Shown here piece after piece: positions 45,603 through 54,506 of a stretch of DNA of 64,000 bases. Location of the stretch: the NCBI RefSeq assembly GCF_040549465.1, contig NZ_JBEPTL010000004.1, forward strand, positions 148,939 to 212,938, read 5' to 3'. A program made the translations under genes and the position numbers. The notes beneath the pieces were generated by a model. The model saw only the letters and a list, made by a program, of their open reading frames with translations, did no database searches and was not told the origin of the DNA. Position 1 is the stretch's first letter. Every line of letters begins with the position of its first letter. The stretch comes from Lacisediminihabitans sp040549465 (GTDB lineage Bacteria; Actinomycetota; Actinomycetes; Actinomycetales; Microbacteriaceae).

Positions 45603-46598
45603 ATGACGGTTACGACGGAAAAGCCGACGATCGCGGGTCCTCCCGCCAGACCGGCCGCCTCCTCAGGCTCACAGAGAGCGAAAAAGCGTCGGCTGCCGGG
45701 ATGGTGGCTCCCGCTAGTGCTCATCGCCCCCGCAGTCGTCCTCGAGCTCCTCATTCACGTCGCCCCCATGCTGGTGGGCATCTGGATGAGTTTCATCAAA
45801 CTCACACAGCTCTACATCGCGAACTGGTCCGCGGCTCCGTTCCTCGGCTTTGGCAACTACTCGGTCTCGCTCGACTTCAGCGGCCCCCAGGGCGCGGCAC
45901 TTTTGCAGTCGTTTCTCACGACCTGCCTCTTCACCATCGTGGTGGTCGGCGTCTCGTGGAGTTTCGGCATGGCGGCCGCTGTCGCACTCCAGCGCTCATT
46001 CTTCGGGCGCGGCGTGCTGCGGACGCTCTTCCTCATCCCGTATGCCGTTCCGATGTACGCCGGGATCATCGCGTGGAAATTCATGTTCCAGCAGCAAACC
46101 GGTGTGATCAATCACGTGCTGACGAGCCTGCATCTCACCAGCGCGGGTCACGAGCCGTTCTGGTTGATCGGATCCAACGCCCTGCCGTCGGTGATCATCG
46201 TCGCGATCTGGCGCACCTGGCCGTTCGCCTTCCTCATGCTCATGGCGGGTCTGCAGAGCATCCCCGAGGATCTCTACGAGGCCGCTGCTCTTGACGGCGC
46301 AAAGCCGTTCCGTCAGTGGCGCAGCGTGACCCTGCCCGGACTCGGCGGAGTCAACCGCGTTCTCCTGCTCGTGCTCTTCCTGTGGACCTTCAACGATTTC
46401 AATACACCGTTCATCCTGTTCGGGGGCAACGAACCCCCCGCCGGTGACTTGATCTCGATCCACATCTACAACACTTCGTTCGTGAACCTCAACTTCGGGT
46501 TCGGCTCGGCGATGTCGGTGCTCCTCCTGCTCTTCCTCCTGGTCGTGACAGGCATCTATCTCTTCATCTCGAACCGGAGGTCAGACGACAATGCGTGA
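45603..46598 (+). CDS. cebF: Sugar ABC transporter permease (CebF-like)
   Basis: A 331-residue MalF-type permease with about six membrane helices (LPLVLIAPAVVLELLIHVAP first) and an EAA coupling loop near EDLYEAAALDGAKPFRQWRS. The ATG at 45603 follows GGATCC-like spacing after the hairpin; AAAGGA serves as ribosome site. It overlaps the next permease gene by 8 nt (ATGCGTGA). Partner of the cebE-like protein; no ATPase gene is near. Confidence 0.93.
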   Translation: MTVTTEKPTIAGPPARPAASSGSQRAKKRRLPGWWLPLVLIAPAVVLELLIHVAPMLVGIWMSFIKLTQLYIANWSAAPFLGFGNYSVSLDFSGPQGAALLQSFLTTCLFTIVVVGVSWSFGMAAAVALQRSFFGRGVLRTLFLIPYAVPMYAGIIAWKFMFQQQTGVINHVLTSLHLTSAGHEPFWLIGSNALPSVIIVAIWRTWPFAFLMLMAGLQSIPEDLYEAAALDGAKPFRQWRSVTLPGLGGVNRVLLLVLFLWTFNDFNTPFILFGGNEPPAGDLISIHIYNTSFVNLNFGFGSAMSVLLLLFLLVVTGIYLFISNRRSDDNA

Positions 46599-47430
46599 AA
46601 CTACCGGCATTAAAGTGTTTCGAACGATCACCATCGTGATTCTTGCGCTCTTCGTAGTCGTACCGCTCTACATCATGATCACGACCTCGGTGAAGCCGCT
46701 CGGCGACGTGCAGGGCGCCTTCAGCTGGCTGCCTACGCACTTCACACTCCAGCCGTTCATCGACATCTGGAGAACGGTGCCTCTCGGTAGCTACTTCATC
46801 AACAGCATCATCGTGTCGTTGTCGGCGAGCGTCCTGAGCGTGGTCGTCGCGATCTTCGCCTCGTACGCCGTTTCCCGCTGGCGATTTCGTGGCCGCACTG
46901 TTTTCACGACCACGGTGCTCTCCACCCAGATGTTCCCGGGGGTGCTGTTCCTCCTTCCGCTCTACCTCATCTTCATCAACATCAATCAGACATTCGGCGT
47001 GCAGCTGGTCGGTACCCGTCCTGGGCTCATCATCACCTACCTCACCTTTACGCTGCCGTTCTCGATCTGGATGCTCTCGGGTTACTTCGACAACATTCCC
47101 CGGGAGTTGGATGAAGCCGCAAAAGTCGACGGCGCTTCCGCGCTCGTTACCCTGTTTCGCGTTGTGTTACCCGTCGCCCGACCGGGAGTGATCGCGGTGC
47201 TTGTGTACAGCTTCATGACCGCGTGGGGCGAAGTGCTGTTCGCGTCGGTGCTCACCACGGAGACGAGTCGCACGCTCGCCGTCGGACTCGGGGAGTACTC
47301 GACGGAGGTCAACGTGTACTGGAATCAGATCATGGCAGCATCGCTTGTCGTGAGTGTTCCGATCGTCGTCGGCTTTCTCCTCCTACAACGCAACTTCGTC
47401 GCCGGGCTCACGGCTGGGGCCGTCAAATGA
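46591..47430 (+). CDS. cebG: Sugar ABC transporter permease (CebG-like)
   Basis: A 279-residue MalG-type permease: first helix FRTITIVILALFVVVPLYIM, about six helices in all, EAA loop near RELDEAAKVDGASALVTLFR. It forms the channel with the CebF-like protein. Its TGA overlaps the glucosidase ATG by 4 nt. Energy is probably supplied by a shared MsiK-type ATPase encoded elsewhere, as in Streptomyces (inference). Confidence 0.93.
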   Translation: MRETTGIKVFRTITIVILALFVVVPLYIMITTSVKPLGDVQGAFSWLPTHFTLQPFIDIWRTVPLGSYFINSIIVSLSASVLSVVVAIFASYAVSRWRFRGRTVFTTTVLSTQMFPGVLFLLPLYLIFININQTFGVQLVGTRPGLIITYLTFTLPFSIWMLSGYFDNIPRELDEAAKVDGASALVTLFRVVLPVARPGVIAVLVYSFMTAWGEVLFASVLTTETSRTLAVGLGEYSTEVNVYWNQIMAASLVVSVPIVVGFLLLQRNFVAGLTAGAVK

Positions 47431-48866
47431 GCGCCATGCCGTGGCCGGACGGGTTTCTCTGGGGAGCGGCCACCGCTGCGGCCCAGGTCGAGGGCGCGGC
47501 CCACGAGGATGGCAAAGAGGACTCGATCTGGGATCATTTCGCCCGCGTACCGGGCGCCGTGCGCAACGGCGAGACTCCCGAGACGGCTGTCGATCATTAT
47601 CACCGGATGCCCGCCGACGTTGCGCTTATGAAGAAGCTCGGCCTCGGTGCCTACCGCTTCTCCACGAGTTGGGCCCGGATCAAACCTGGTGATCGCGAGG
47701 TGAACCAGAAGGGTCTCGATTTTTACAGCCGCCTGGTGGATGAACTCCTGGCGACCGGCATCCTTCCCTGGCTGACCCTTTACCACTGGGATCTGCCGCA
47801 GGCGCTCGAGGAGAAGAACGGGTGGGCGAATCGCGACACGGCTTACCGTTATCTCGACTATGCGAACGTCGTCTACGACGCGCTTGGGGATCGAGTCACC
47901 CACTGGACGACTTTCAATGAACCACTCTGCTCGTCGCTGATCGGTTATGCGGCGGGTGATCACGCGCCAGGTCGGCAGGAACCCGCAGCGGCCCTCGCGG
48001 CGCTTCACCACCAACACCTCGGGCATGGTCTCGTAGTGAGCGCCCTTCGCGAGCGGAGCGCGACCGAGGGACGGGACATCCAACTCGGCATCACGCTCAA
48101 CCTCACCAACGCTATTCCTCATGATCCAGCGGATCTGGTGGACCTCGAGGCCGCTCGCCGAGTGGACGCGCTCTGGAACCGCGCCTTCCTCGATCCCGTG
48201 CTTCGGGGCGAGTATCCGGCGGATTTGCTTCAGGACGTCGGTGCACTCGGGCTCTCCGAGGTGATCCGTGAGGGCGACCTCGAGATGATCGGGCAGCCGA
48301 TCGATTTTTTGGGGGTCAATCACTATCACGATGACAGCGTGAGCGGTCATCCGTCCACTGTGGAGGGAGAGCGCGAGTTCAAGCCGACTGAACGGCCGAC
48401 GGGCTCCTCTCTCGTCGGTAGTGAATACGTCACCTTTCCGCTCCGCGGCCTGCCGCGAACGGCGATGGGCTGGGAGGTGAACCCGAGCGGCCTCCGCACA
48501 TTGCTCGTGCGACTGGGCGAGGAGTATTCGGCACTTCCCGCTCTGTACGTCACCGAGAATGGTGCCGCTTATGATGACGTCGTCTCCGACGACGGGGCCA
48601 TACACGACGCGGAGCGCGCTGGTTTCATCGTGGACCACGTCGCGGCGGTCAACGCGGCGGTGCAGGCCGGAGCCGATGTGCGGGGCTATTTCGTCTGGTC
48701 CCTACTCGACAACTTCGAGTGGGCCTGGGGCTACGGCAAGAGGTTCGGCGTGATTCGGGTCGATTACGATAGCCAAAAACGCACGATGAAAGACAGCGGC
48801 CTCGCCTACGCGCGCATCCTCGCCGCAGCCGGGGAGGATGCGAGAGGCCCCGTGACCGCATTGTGA
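47427..48866 (+). CDS. bglC: GH1 beta-glucosidase (BglC-like)
   Basis: A 479-residue family-1 glycoside hydrolase that would cleave imported cellobiose or other beta-glucosides in the cytoplasm. The acid/base glutamate lies at about residue 165 (TTFNEPLCSS) and the nucleophile at about residue 377 (LYVTENGAAYDD). The start PWPDGFLWGAATAAAQVEGA and end NFEWAWGYGKRFGVIRVDYD are typical. No signal peptide. ATG at 47427 overlaps the permease stop (ATGA). Confidence 0.95.
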   Translation: MSAMPWPDGFLWGAATAAAQVEGAAHEDGKEDSIWDHFARVPGAVRNGETPETAVDHYHRMPADVALMKKLGLGAYRFSTSWARIKPGDREVNQKGLDFYSRLVDELLATGILPWLTLYHWDLPQALEEKNGWANRDTAYRYLDYANVVYDALGDRVTHWTTFNEPLCSSLIGYAAGDHAPGRQEPAAALAALHHQHLGHGLVVSALRERSATEGRDIQLGITLNLTNAIPHDPADLVDLEAARRVDALWNRAFLDPVLRGEYPADLLQDVGALGLSEVIREGDLEMIGQPIDFLGVNHYHDDSVSGHPSTVEGEREFKPTERPTGSSLVGSEYVTFPLRGLPRTAMGWEVNPSGLRTLLVRLGEEYSALPALYVTENGAAYDDVVSDDGAIHDAERAGFIVDHVAAVNAAVQAGADVRGYFVWSLLDNFEWAWGYGKRFGVIRVDYDSQKRTMKDSGLAYARILAAAGEDARGPVTAL

Positions 48867-48893
48867 CAGCGGCACCCGACGGAAGGCTCGTGG

Positions 48894-49922
48894 ATGACGA
48901 CTGAGTTGACAGGCAGCCCGGCGGTACCGACGCTCGAGATGGTTGCGGCCCGCGCCGGCGTTTCCCGCGCAACGGTATCGCGCGTCGTGAATAGCTCGCC
49001 GCGAGTAAGTGCCGAAATCGTGCGCGCGGTTCAGACGGCGATCGACGAGCTCAACTACGTTCCGAACCGAGCCGCTCGTTCTCTGGCGAGTCGACACACG
49101 GAGATCATTGCCCTCGTCATCCCCGAGTCGACCGCCATGGTATTCGCCGACCCTTTCTTTGCCTCCATCGTGCAGGGAGTCGCCATGTATCTGGCCGCGA
49201 CCGAGTACACGCTCAACATGCTCATCGCGGTGGAGTCGAAACCCGAGAAGACGCGACGCTACCTGATGGGCGGCAATGTCGACGGCGCGCTGATCGTCTC
49301 TCACCACAGTGGCGACCACTCCTGGGCGCATCTCGAGAAGTCGTTACCGGTCGTCTTCGCGGGGCGACCGCTGGTGCCTGACTTTTCGGGCGGCAGCTAT
49401 TATGTGGGGGTCGACGATGTAGCGGGGGAGCGTGGCGTCATCGAACACCTGGTGACGCGCGGTCGGCGTTCGGTGGCAGTGATAGCCGGACCGCAGGACA
49501 TGCCACCGGGTCTCGACCGGTTGAAGGGATGGCGGGATGCCGTCAGGGAGCATGGAGTCGGCGGGGAAGAGCTCGTCGAGTACGGAGACTTCACCCTGGA
49601 GTCCGGTGCCGACGCAATGCGACGGTTGCTCGACAGCGGAGTTCGCATCGACGCGGTCGCCGCCGCGAATGACCAGATGGCGGTCGGAGCATACGCAGCC
49701 ATCCGCGAACGTGGGCTGCGCATTCCCGAGGACATCGCGGTGGTGGGCTTTGACAACAACTACTTCGGGCTCACGTCTACGCCATCGCTCACCACCGTGC
49801 ATCAGCCGTCGGTCGAATTGGGCACGGCGATGGCCGAGGTTCTCGTCAAACTGATCGAGGGTGAGCCCGTCGAGCAGGCGACGATCCTGCCCACCCACCT
49901 CATTGTGCGCGACTCGTCCTGA
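48894..49922 (+). CDS. cebR: LacI-family repressor (CebR-like)
   Basis: A 342-residue LacI/GalR regulator. The N-terminal HTH and hinge are clear (MVAARAGVSRATVSRVVNSS, then YVPNRAARSLASRHTEIIAL), followed by a periplasmic-binding-protein-like sugar domain (IREHLV-type core, VAVVGFDNNYFGLTSTPSLT). It is the last gene of the sugar locus, 27 bp after the glucosidase, and is the best candidate to bind the twin 14-bp operators upstream of cebE. Cellobiose as inducer is inferred. Confidence 0.92.
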   Translation: MTTELTGSPAVPTLEMVAARAGVSRATVSRVVNSSPRVSAEIVRAVQTAIDELNYVPNRAARSLASRHTEIIALVIPESTAMVFADPFFASIVQGVAMYLAATEYTLNMLIAVESKPEKTRRYLMGGNVDGALIVSHHSGDHSWAHLEKSLPVVFAGRPLVPDFSGGSYYVGVDDVAGERGVIEHLVTRGRRSVAVIAGPQDMPPGLDRLKGWRDAVREHGVGGEELVEYGDFTLESGADAMRRLLDSGVRIDAVAAANDQMAVGAYAAIRERGLRIPEDIAVVGFDNNYFGLTSTPSLTTVHQPSVELGTAMAEVLVKLIEGEPVEQATILPTHLIVRDSS

Positions 49923-49931
49923 GCCGGTTGC

Positions 49932-49946
49932 CTCGCGTAGCGCGAG
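49932..49946. terminator. Small hairpin between cebR-like and aminopeptidase genes
   Basis: CTCGCG-TAG-CGCGAG forms a 6-bp stem in the 35-bp gap between convergent stops. It may end transcription from one or both sides; no T-run is present. Confidence 0.4.
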
Positions 49947-49957
49947 AGCAGAGGAGA

Positions 49958-51430
49958 TCAGGCGAGCCACGCCTCCACGTCATCCGCGGTCCTCGGTATG
50001 TCGATGGACAGGTTTTCCGCGCCGGACTCGGTCACCAGGATGTTGTCTTCGATGCGCACGCCGGTGCCGCGGAACTCCGTCGGCACCGTCAGGTCGTCGG
50101 GCTGAAAGTACAGGCCGGGCTCGATAGTGAACACCATGCCGACTTCGAGGATTCCGTCGAGATAGAGGTCGCGCCGAGCCTGGGCGCAGTCGTGCACGTC
50201 GATGCCGAGGTGGTGCGAGGTGCCGTGTACCATGTAGCGGCGGTGGTACTGGTGGTCGGGCTGCAGCGATTCCTCCGCCGTCACCGGCAGGAAACCCCAC
50301 TCGGCGGTCTTGCGGGCGATGACCTCCATCGCGGCGGCGTGGATCTCGCGAAACCGGATGCCGGGCTTGACGATGGCGAAGGCGGCATCCGCGGCTTCCC
50401 GCACCGCCTCGTAGACCAGTCGCTGGGTATCGCTGAAGACACCGTTGATCGGCAGGGTTCGCGTGATGTCGGCCGTGTACAGGCTGTCGAGTTCGATGCC
50501 AGCGTCGAGCAGAATGAGGTCTCCCGGCACCACGGCGCCGTCGTTGCGTGTCCAGTGCAGGACGCAGGCGTGCGCACCGGAGGCGGCGATCGTGTCGTAG
50601 CCGACGGTGTTGCCCTCGGCGCGTGCTCGGCGGTTGAAAGTGCCCTCGACGAGACGCTCGCCGCGCTCATGGGCGATGATCGCCGGACGGTCGGCGATCA
50701 CGTCGTTGAAGCCCTTCTTCGTAGCCGCCACAGCGCGACGCATCTGGTCGATCTCGTACTCGTCCTTGACGAGCCGCATTTCGGAGAGGTCGCGGGCCAG
50801 GCCGGTGTCCGCGTCGTTCTCCAGGGCTTCGGAGTCTGCGGCGAGGAGGCGTCGTCCGTCGACCTGGTCGGTGAGATCGCGGTCACCGTCGCGCAGGATG
50901 AGGGTGTCGGCATCCACGCTGTCAAGCACTGCGGTGAAGTCGGCGAGGTCCGCAGTCAGCAGGCCGAGGTCGTAGGCGACGTGGGCGAGGGACGGTCGTG
51001 GGCCTGTCCAGAACTCGCCGATCTCCGGATTCGCGTAGAACTCGTCGGAGTCGCGCCCCGCGGCCTTGCGAAAGTACAGGGTGGCGGTGTGGCCATCCGC
51101 GTTCGGCTCGAGCACGAGCACGCTGCCGGGAACCGAGTCGCTCGCCCAGCCGGTGAGATGGGCGAAGGCGGAGTGGGCGCGATAGGCGTAGTCGGTGTCG
51201 TTCGAGCGCACTTTGGCGGCGCCGGCCGGAATGATGAGCCGCTTGCCTGGATAACGTGCCGAGACGCTCGCACGACGCGCGGCCGCATACGGCGATTGAC
51301 TCCGCGGCGTCGGCTTGCCTTCGGTGCGCACCGCCCAGTTGCCGGAGATGTACTCCTTGAAGGTGTCGGAGACCGGCACAGTTGAGCGGTTGGTCGTTGC
51401 GCGCGGCGCCTGGGCGTTCTTGTCAGCCAT
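49958..51430 (-). CDS. pepP: Xaa-Pro aminopeptidase (M24B)
   Basis: A 490-residue aminopeptidase P that removes N-terminal residues before proline. An N-terminal creatinase-like domain (residues ~60-230) precedes the pita-bread catalytic domain with all five metal ligands: LLDAGIEL and ADITRTLP (Asp), GTSHHLGIDVHD (His), TIEPGLYFQ and RIEDNILVT (Glu). ATG at 51430 (MADKNAQAPR) gives the normal length; the frame open to 51913 is rejected. Confidence 0.93.
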   Translation of the reverse strand: MADKNAQAPRATTNRSTVPVSDTFKEYISGNWAVRTEGKPTPRSQSPYAAARRASVSARYPGKRLIIPAGAAKVRSNDTDYAYRAHSAFAHLTGWASDSVPGSVLVLEPNADGHTATLYFRKAAGRDSDEFYANPEIGEFWTGPRPSLAHVAYDLGLLTADLADFTAVLDSVDADTLILRDGDRDLTDQVDGRRLLAADSEALENDADTGLARDLSEMRLVKDEYEIDQMRRAVAATKKGFNDVIADRPAIIAHERGERLVEGTFNRRARAEGNTVGYDTIAASGAHACVLHWTRNDGAVVPGDLILLDAGIELDSLYTADITRTLPINGVFSDTQRLVYEAVREAADAAFAIVKPGIRFREIHAAAMEVIARKTAEWGFLPVTAEESLQPDHQYHRRYMVHGTSHHLGIDVHDCAQARRDLYLDGILEVGMVFTIEPGLYFQPDDLTVPTEFRGTGVRIEDNILVTESGAENLSIDIPRTADDVEAWLA

Positions 51431-51476
51431 GACCCCATCCTCCCACCGCTGAGGTGATGGCCCACGATGCTGTCGA

Positions 51477-51728
51477 CTAGTGCCTGCCGGAGGCCCGGTG
51501 GCTCGGCTTGCGTCCGCTGAACAGCCAGATCGGCTGCGCGGGCACGAGAGAGCGGGCGAGCTCACGCGTCTCGCTCCGCCCGAGATGCGCGGCGAGAGAG
51601 AGTGGCTCCGCGACGAAATCGTCGTCGTAGTGCTCAGAGTTGAGTTGGAAGGCAAACTGCCCTGACGATTCCACTGTGCTGCCCCCGCGCCTGATTCCCC
51701 AGCGACGACCGTCGCGTCCTTCATCCAA
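51477..51728 (-). CDS. Small hypothetical protein
   Basis: An 83-residue frame beginning MDEGRDGRRWGIRRGGSTVE, with a central YDDDFVAEPLSLAAHLG stretch and a basic end (IWLFSGRKPSHRASGRH). I do not recognise a family. Composition is protein-like and the space is otherwise empty (46 bp after the aminopeptidase start, 126 bp before the TetR start), so it is probably real. No ribosome site stands out. Confidence 0.45.
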   Translation of the reverse strand: MDEGRDGRRWGIRRGGSTVESSGQFAFQLNSEHYDDDFVAEPLSLAAHLGRSETRELARSLVPAQPIWLFSGRKPSHRASGRH

Positions 51729-51854
51729 GCAGAGACTGAACTGTTTCGTCTAGCCCCGTAAACAGGGGCCCCGTAACGGATGCGTCTCTCCGGTGCTACC
51801 GTCGAATGCGTTGTCGACTTCCCGCCGGTAGACGGCAGCAGATTGGTGCAGGAC

Positions 51855-52448
51855 ATGTCCACTATTGCTCCATCCACGCGCGCCGCGGCCTTTTCGGAGA
51901 CCCGTAACCGCATCGTCAGCGCCAGCTATGAGCTGTTCTCTCAACGCAGCACCCGTGACGTTGCAATGGATGAGGTGGTCGCCGTATCGGGCGTGGCGAA
52001 AGCCACGCTGTACCGCCATTTCGCCACCAAAGACGATCTGGTGCTCGCCTTTCTCGAGCGACGAGAAGAAGTCTGGACCCTCGGCGTAGTCGAGGGCGGC
52101 GCGATGGCGAGGGCGGATGACCCGGAGGGCAGGTTGCTTGCGATCTTCGACGTCTTCGACGAATGGTTCCAGCGCGACGACTACGAGGCCTGCACCTTCG
52201 TGAACGTGCTGTTGGAGATGGGGGCCGACCACCCGCTCGGGCGGGCCAGTGCCGGCTACCTCTCGAACATCCGCGGGATGGTGAGCCGTTTCGCGGAGGA
52301 CGCCGGGCTCCGCGATCCGGAGGAGTTCGCCTTCTCCTGGCACATCCTGATGAAAGGCTCGATCGTGCAGGCTGCGGAGGGCGATCGCCGGGCAGCGGTT
52401 CGCGCTCAAACGATGGGTGCGGCGCTCATCGAGAGCTATCGGGCCTAA
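51855..52448 (+). CDS. TetR-family regulator
   Basis: A 197-residue repressor with an N-terminal TetR HTH (TRNRIVSASYELFSQRSTRD, then VAVSGVAKATLYRHFATKDD) and a C-terminal ligand domain resembling the group with CTFVNVLLEMGADHP. The ligand is unknown. ATG at 51855 (MSTIAPSTRA) is preferred over a frame from 51780. It probably controls itself or the divergent small gene; the stop overlaps the EEP gene end by 4 nt. Confidence 0.85.
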   Translation: MSTIAPSTRAAAFSETRNRIVSASYELFSQRSTRDVAMDEVVAVSGVAKATLYRHFATKDDLVLAFLERREEVWTLGVVEGGAMARADDPEGRLLAIFDVFDEWFQRDDYEACTFVNVLLEMGADHPLGRASAGYLSNIRGMVSRFAEDAGLRDPEEFAFSWHILMKGSIVQAAEGDRRAAVRAQTMGAALIESYRA

Positions 52449-53458
52449 CCCTTCGGTTCAAGCTGCACCACGATCGGGCGATGGTCGCTGCCGGCGGTAT
52501 CCAGGTCTTGCACGACACGCATCCCGGTGACCCGCCAGTTGTCGGTGACCATCACGTGATCGATCGGTGCACCAAATAGTGCGGGAATCGTCGTCGGCCA
52601 GGTGCCGACAGCGGCATTGCCGGAGCTGAGCGCAGCATCCGCGCAGTTGCCGAGCGTGTGTGTGGCGTCGGCACCGAATCCGGCCAGGTGGTCGAGTGTT
52701 GAGTTGAAGTCGCCAGCCACGATCACATTCTTCGATTCACAGACCTTGCTGAGCCACTTCAGGTCGGCGTTCCAGTTGCGCATCTCGCTGGGGATCGGTG
52801 CGACCGGATGCGCGGCCACGATGAGCGGTCCGTTTCCGTCATCCGGTGCCAGCACCACCGTCGGGAGCGTGGTCGTCGACCCGGCGGTCTCCAGCGGATG
52901 GTAGGTGCCGAGGTCCACGCTGGTGAGCACCGAAGTGGATCGGGCCTTCGAAATCTGATCGAAAGCCACGGTGTGCTCCCACATCGGTCGTCCGGAGGCC
53001 TTCATGATCGCGGCGACGGCGAGTGCCGTCTCCTTGGTCGTCTCGGGCATGGTGACGATATCGGCGCTGGAATCGAGGGCCAGCTTGGCGATCACCTCCG
53101 CGCCAGGAGCGTCGCCGAGGGTGTTCCATGACAGCACAGTGATATCGGATTTTCCCTTCGTGGAGAAGGCAGTGTCGCCGAAGCCGCGGGTGGCGAGGAC
53201 CGCCGTGCTGACCATGGCGAAGACGAGGAGCAGCAACGCGAGGGAGGAACCGAGGCGCCGGAAGGCGCGGCTGAGCATGGCAAGCAGCACCAGCACGATC
53301 ATTCCGATGACGGCGATCGCGACGGCCGAGCCGCGGAACGAGACGAGTTGCGCGACGACGAAGGTGCGCTGCAGGCCGAACAGCTGCGGCCAGGCGGCCA
53401 CGAGCAGGGCCGCCGCGACCACGATGAGCAGGATGGCGGCGAGGAGACGGCTAAACAT
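52445..53458 (-). CDS. Membrane-anchored endonuclease/exonuclease/phosphatase-family protein
   Basis: A 337-residue protein. Residues 1-95 hold three membrane helices (LLAAILLIVVAAALLVAAWP, VAIAVIGMIVLVLLAML and LALLLLVFAMVSTAVLATRG). The rest is an EEP-fold phosphodiesterase domain outside the membrane: VLSWNTLGDAPG, AHPVAPIPSE, VIVAGDFNSTLDHLAGFG and the final SDHRPIVVQLEP with its catalytic His. The substrate (DNA, lipid or other phosphodiester) is unknown. It converges with the TetR gene. Confidence 0.85.
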   Translation of the reverse strand: MFSRLLAAILLIVVAAALLVAAWPQLFGLQRTFVVAQLVSFRGSAVAIAVIGMIVLVLLAMLSRAFRRLGSSLALLLLVFAMVSTAVLATRGFGDTAFSTKGKSDITVLSWNTLGDAPGAEVIAKLALDSSADIVTMPETTKETALAVAAIMKASGRPMWEHTVAFDQISKARSTSVLTSVDLGTYHPLETAGSTTTLPTVVLAPDDGNGPLIVAAHPVAPIPSEMRNWNADLKWLSKVCESKNVIVAGDFNSTLDHLAGFGADATHTLGNCADAALSSGNAAVGTWPTTIPALFGAPIDHVMVTDNWRVTGMRVVQDLDTAGSDHRPIVVQLEPKG

Positions 53459-53545
53459 GGCCTCTCACCCTAACCGCTGCCGATCGGGTATTCGCCACGC
53501 GTCGCGGGGAAGGCCGGAGGTCTGCGGTCGCAATAGAGTTGCAGG

Positions 53546-54487
53546 ATGTCCGGCCCCATAGACCTCCCCGGCGCCTCCGGCCCGCACGGTGCCATCGACC
53601 GCAGCGATGCCATTGACCTGCGCGGTGCTATCGACCTGCGCGGTGCTATCGACCTGCATACGCACAGCAGTGTCTCCGACGGCACGGAGTCTCCGGCCGA
53701 ACTCGTCAGGGCCGCCATCGCGGCCGGGCTCGGAACGGTGGCGTTGACCGACCACGATTCGACCGCGGGCTGGCAGGAGGCCTTCGACGCGGCATCCGGT
53801 ACCGGCCTCACGGTGATTCCGGGCATGGAACTCAGCACTAACTACGGGCCGGCGAGTGTGCACATGCTCGCCTATTTGTTCGACCCGCTCAACGGAGCGA
53901 TCATCGCCGAGACCCAGCGCATCCGCGACGGGCGCCTGCACCGCGCAGAACGCATTGTCGAGCGGATCGGCAAGGACTACGACCTCACCTGGGACGACGT
54001 GCTCGCCCAGTCCACCGATGGTGGCACTCTCGGCCGTCCGCACATCGCGGACGCCCTGGTCGCGAAGGGCCATGTCACCGATCGCAGCGCGGCGTTCCAG
54101 AGCATCCTGCACTGGCGCAGTGGCTACTACGAGAAGTACTACGCACCATCGCCGCTCGAAGGTGTGAGCATGATCGTCGCCGCCGGGGGAGTGCCGGTGC
54201 TCGCGCATCCGGCCACTCTCGGTCGCTACCGGGTGATCGAGGAGAAGGCGATCGCCCAACTGGCGGATGCCGGACTGTTCGGCCTCGAAATCCATCACCG
54301 CGACAACACGGAGGACGGCAAGGTCCGTCTCTACGAACTCGCGGAGAAGTATCACCTGGTCGTCACCGGATCGAGTGACTACCACGGCGTCGGCAAGCCG
54401 AACCGGCTCGGCGAGAACACCACGGCGCCTGAGGTGCTCGAGCGGATCGTCGCGGTCGCGACAGGCACGAGGCCTTTCCGCGGCTGA
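53546..54487 (+). CDS. PHP-domain phosphoesterase with repeated N-terminus
   Basis: A 313-residue PHP-family metal phosphoesterase related to YciV/RNase AM. Metal sites are visible: IDLHTHSSVSDGTESP, LTDHDSTAGW, PGMELST, IEIHHRDN-like EIHHRDNTEDGKV and VTGSSDYHGVGKPNRLGEN. These enzymes degrade 3',5'-nucleoside bisphosphates or short RNA ends. Oddly, four 18-bp repeats encode a (GAIDLR)-type repeat ahead of the domain (residues ~15-38). The PHP core starts at IDLHTHSS, so the repeats may be partly dispensable. The ATG at 53546 has GCAGG just upstream. Confidence 0.88.
   Translation: MSGPIDLPGASGPHGAIDRSDAIDLRGAIDLRGAIDLHTHSSVSDGTESPAELVRAAIAAGLGTVALTDHDSTAGWQEAFDAASGTGLTVIPGMELSTNYGPASVHMLAYLFDPLNGAIIAETQRIRDGRLHRAERIVERIGKDYDLTWDDVLAQSTDGGTLGRPHIADALVAKGHVTDRSAAFQSILHWRSGYYEKYYAPSPLEGVSMIVAAGGVPVLAHPATLGRYRVIEEKAIAQLADAGLFGLEIHHRDNTEDGKVRLYELAEKYHLVVTGSSDYHGVGKPNRLGENTTAPEVLERIVAVATGTRPFRG
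53588..53659 (+). repeat. Four 18-bp tandem repeats inside the PHP gene
   Basis: GGTGCCATCGACCGCAGC, GATGCCATTGACCTGCGC, GGTGCTATCGACCTGCGC and GGTGCTATCGACCTGCAT follow one another without gaps; the last two differ in two bases. Translation stays in frame, so copy number could vary without breaking the gene. Confidence 0.9.
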
Positions 54488-54506
54488 TCGCCCGGCGAGC
54501 GTGAGA

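Noticed and set aside
49928..51385. Long plus-strand open frame (about 485 residues) opposite the aminopeptidase
   Set aside because: The opposite strand has all five M24 metal ligands; the plus frame shows no recognisable domain.
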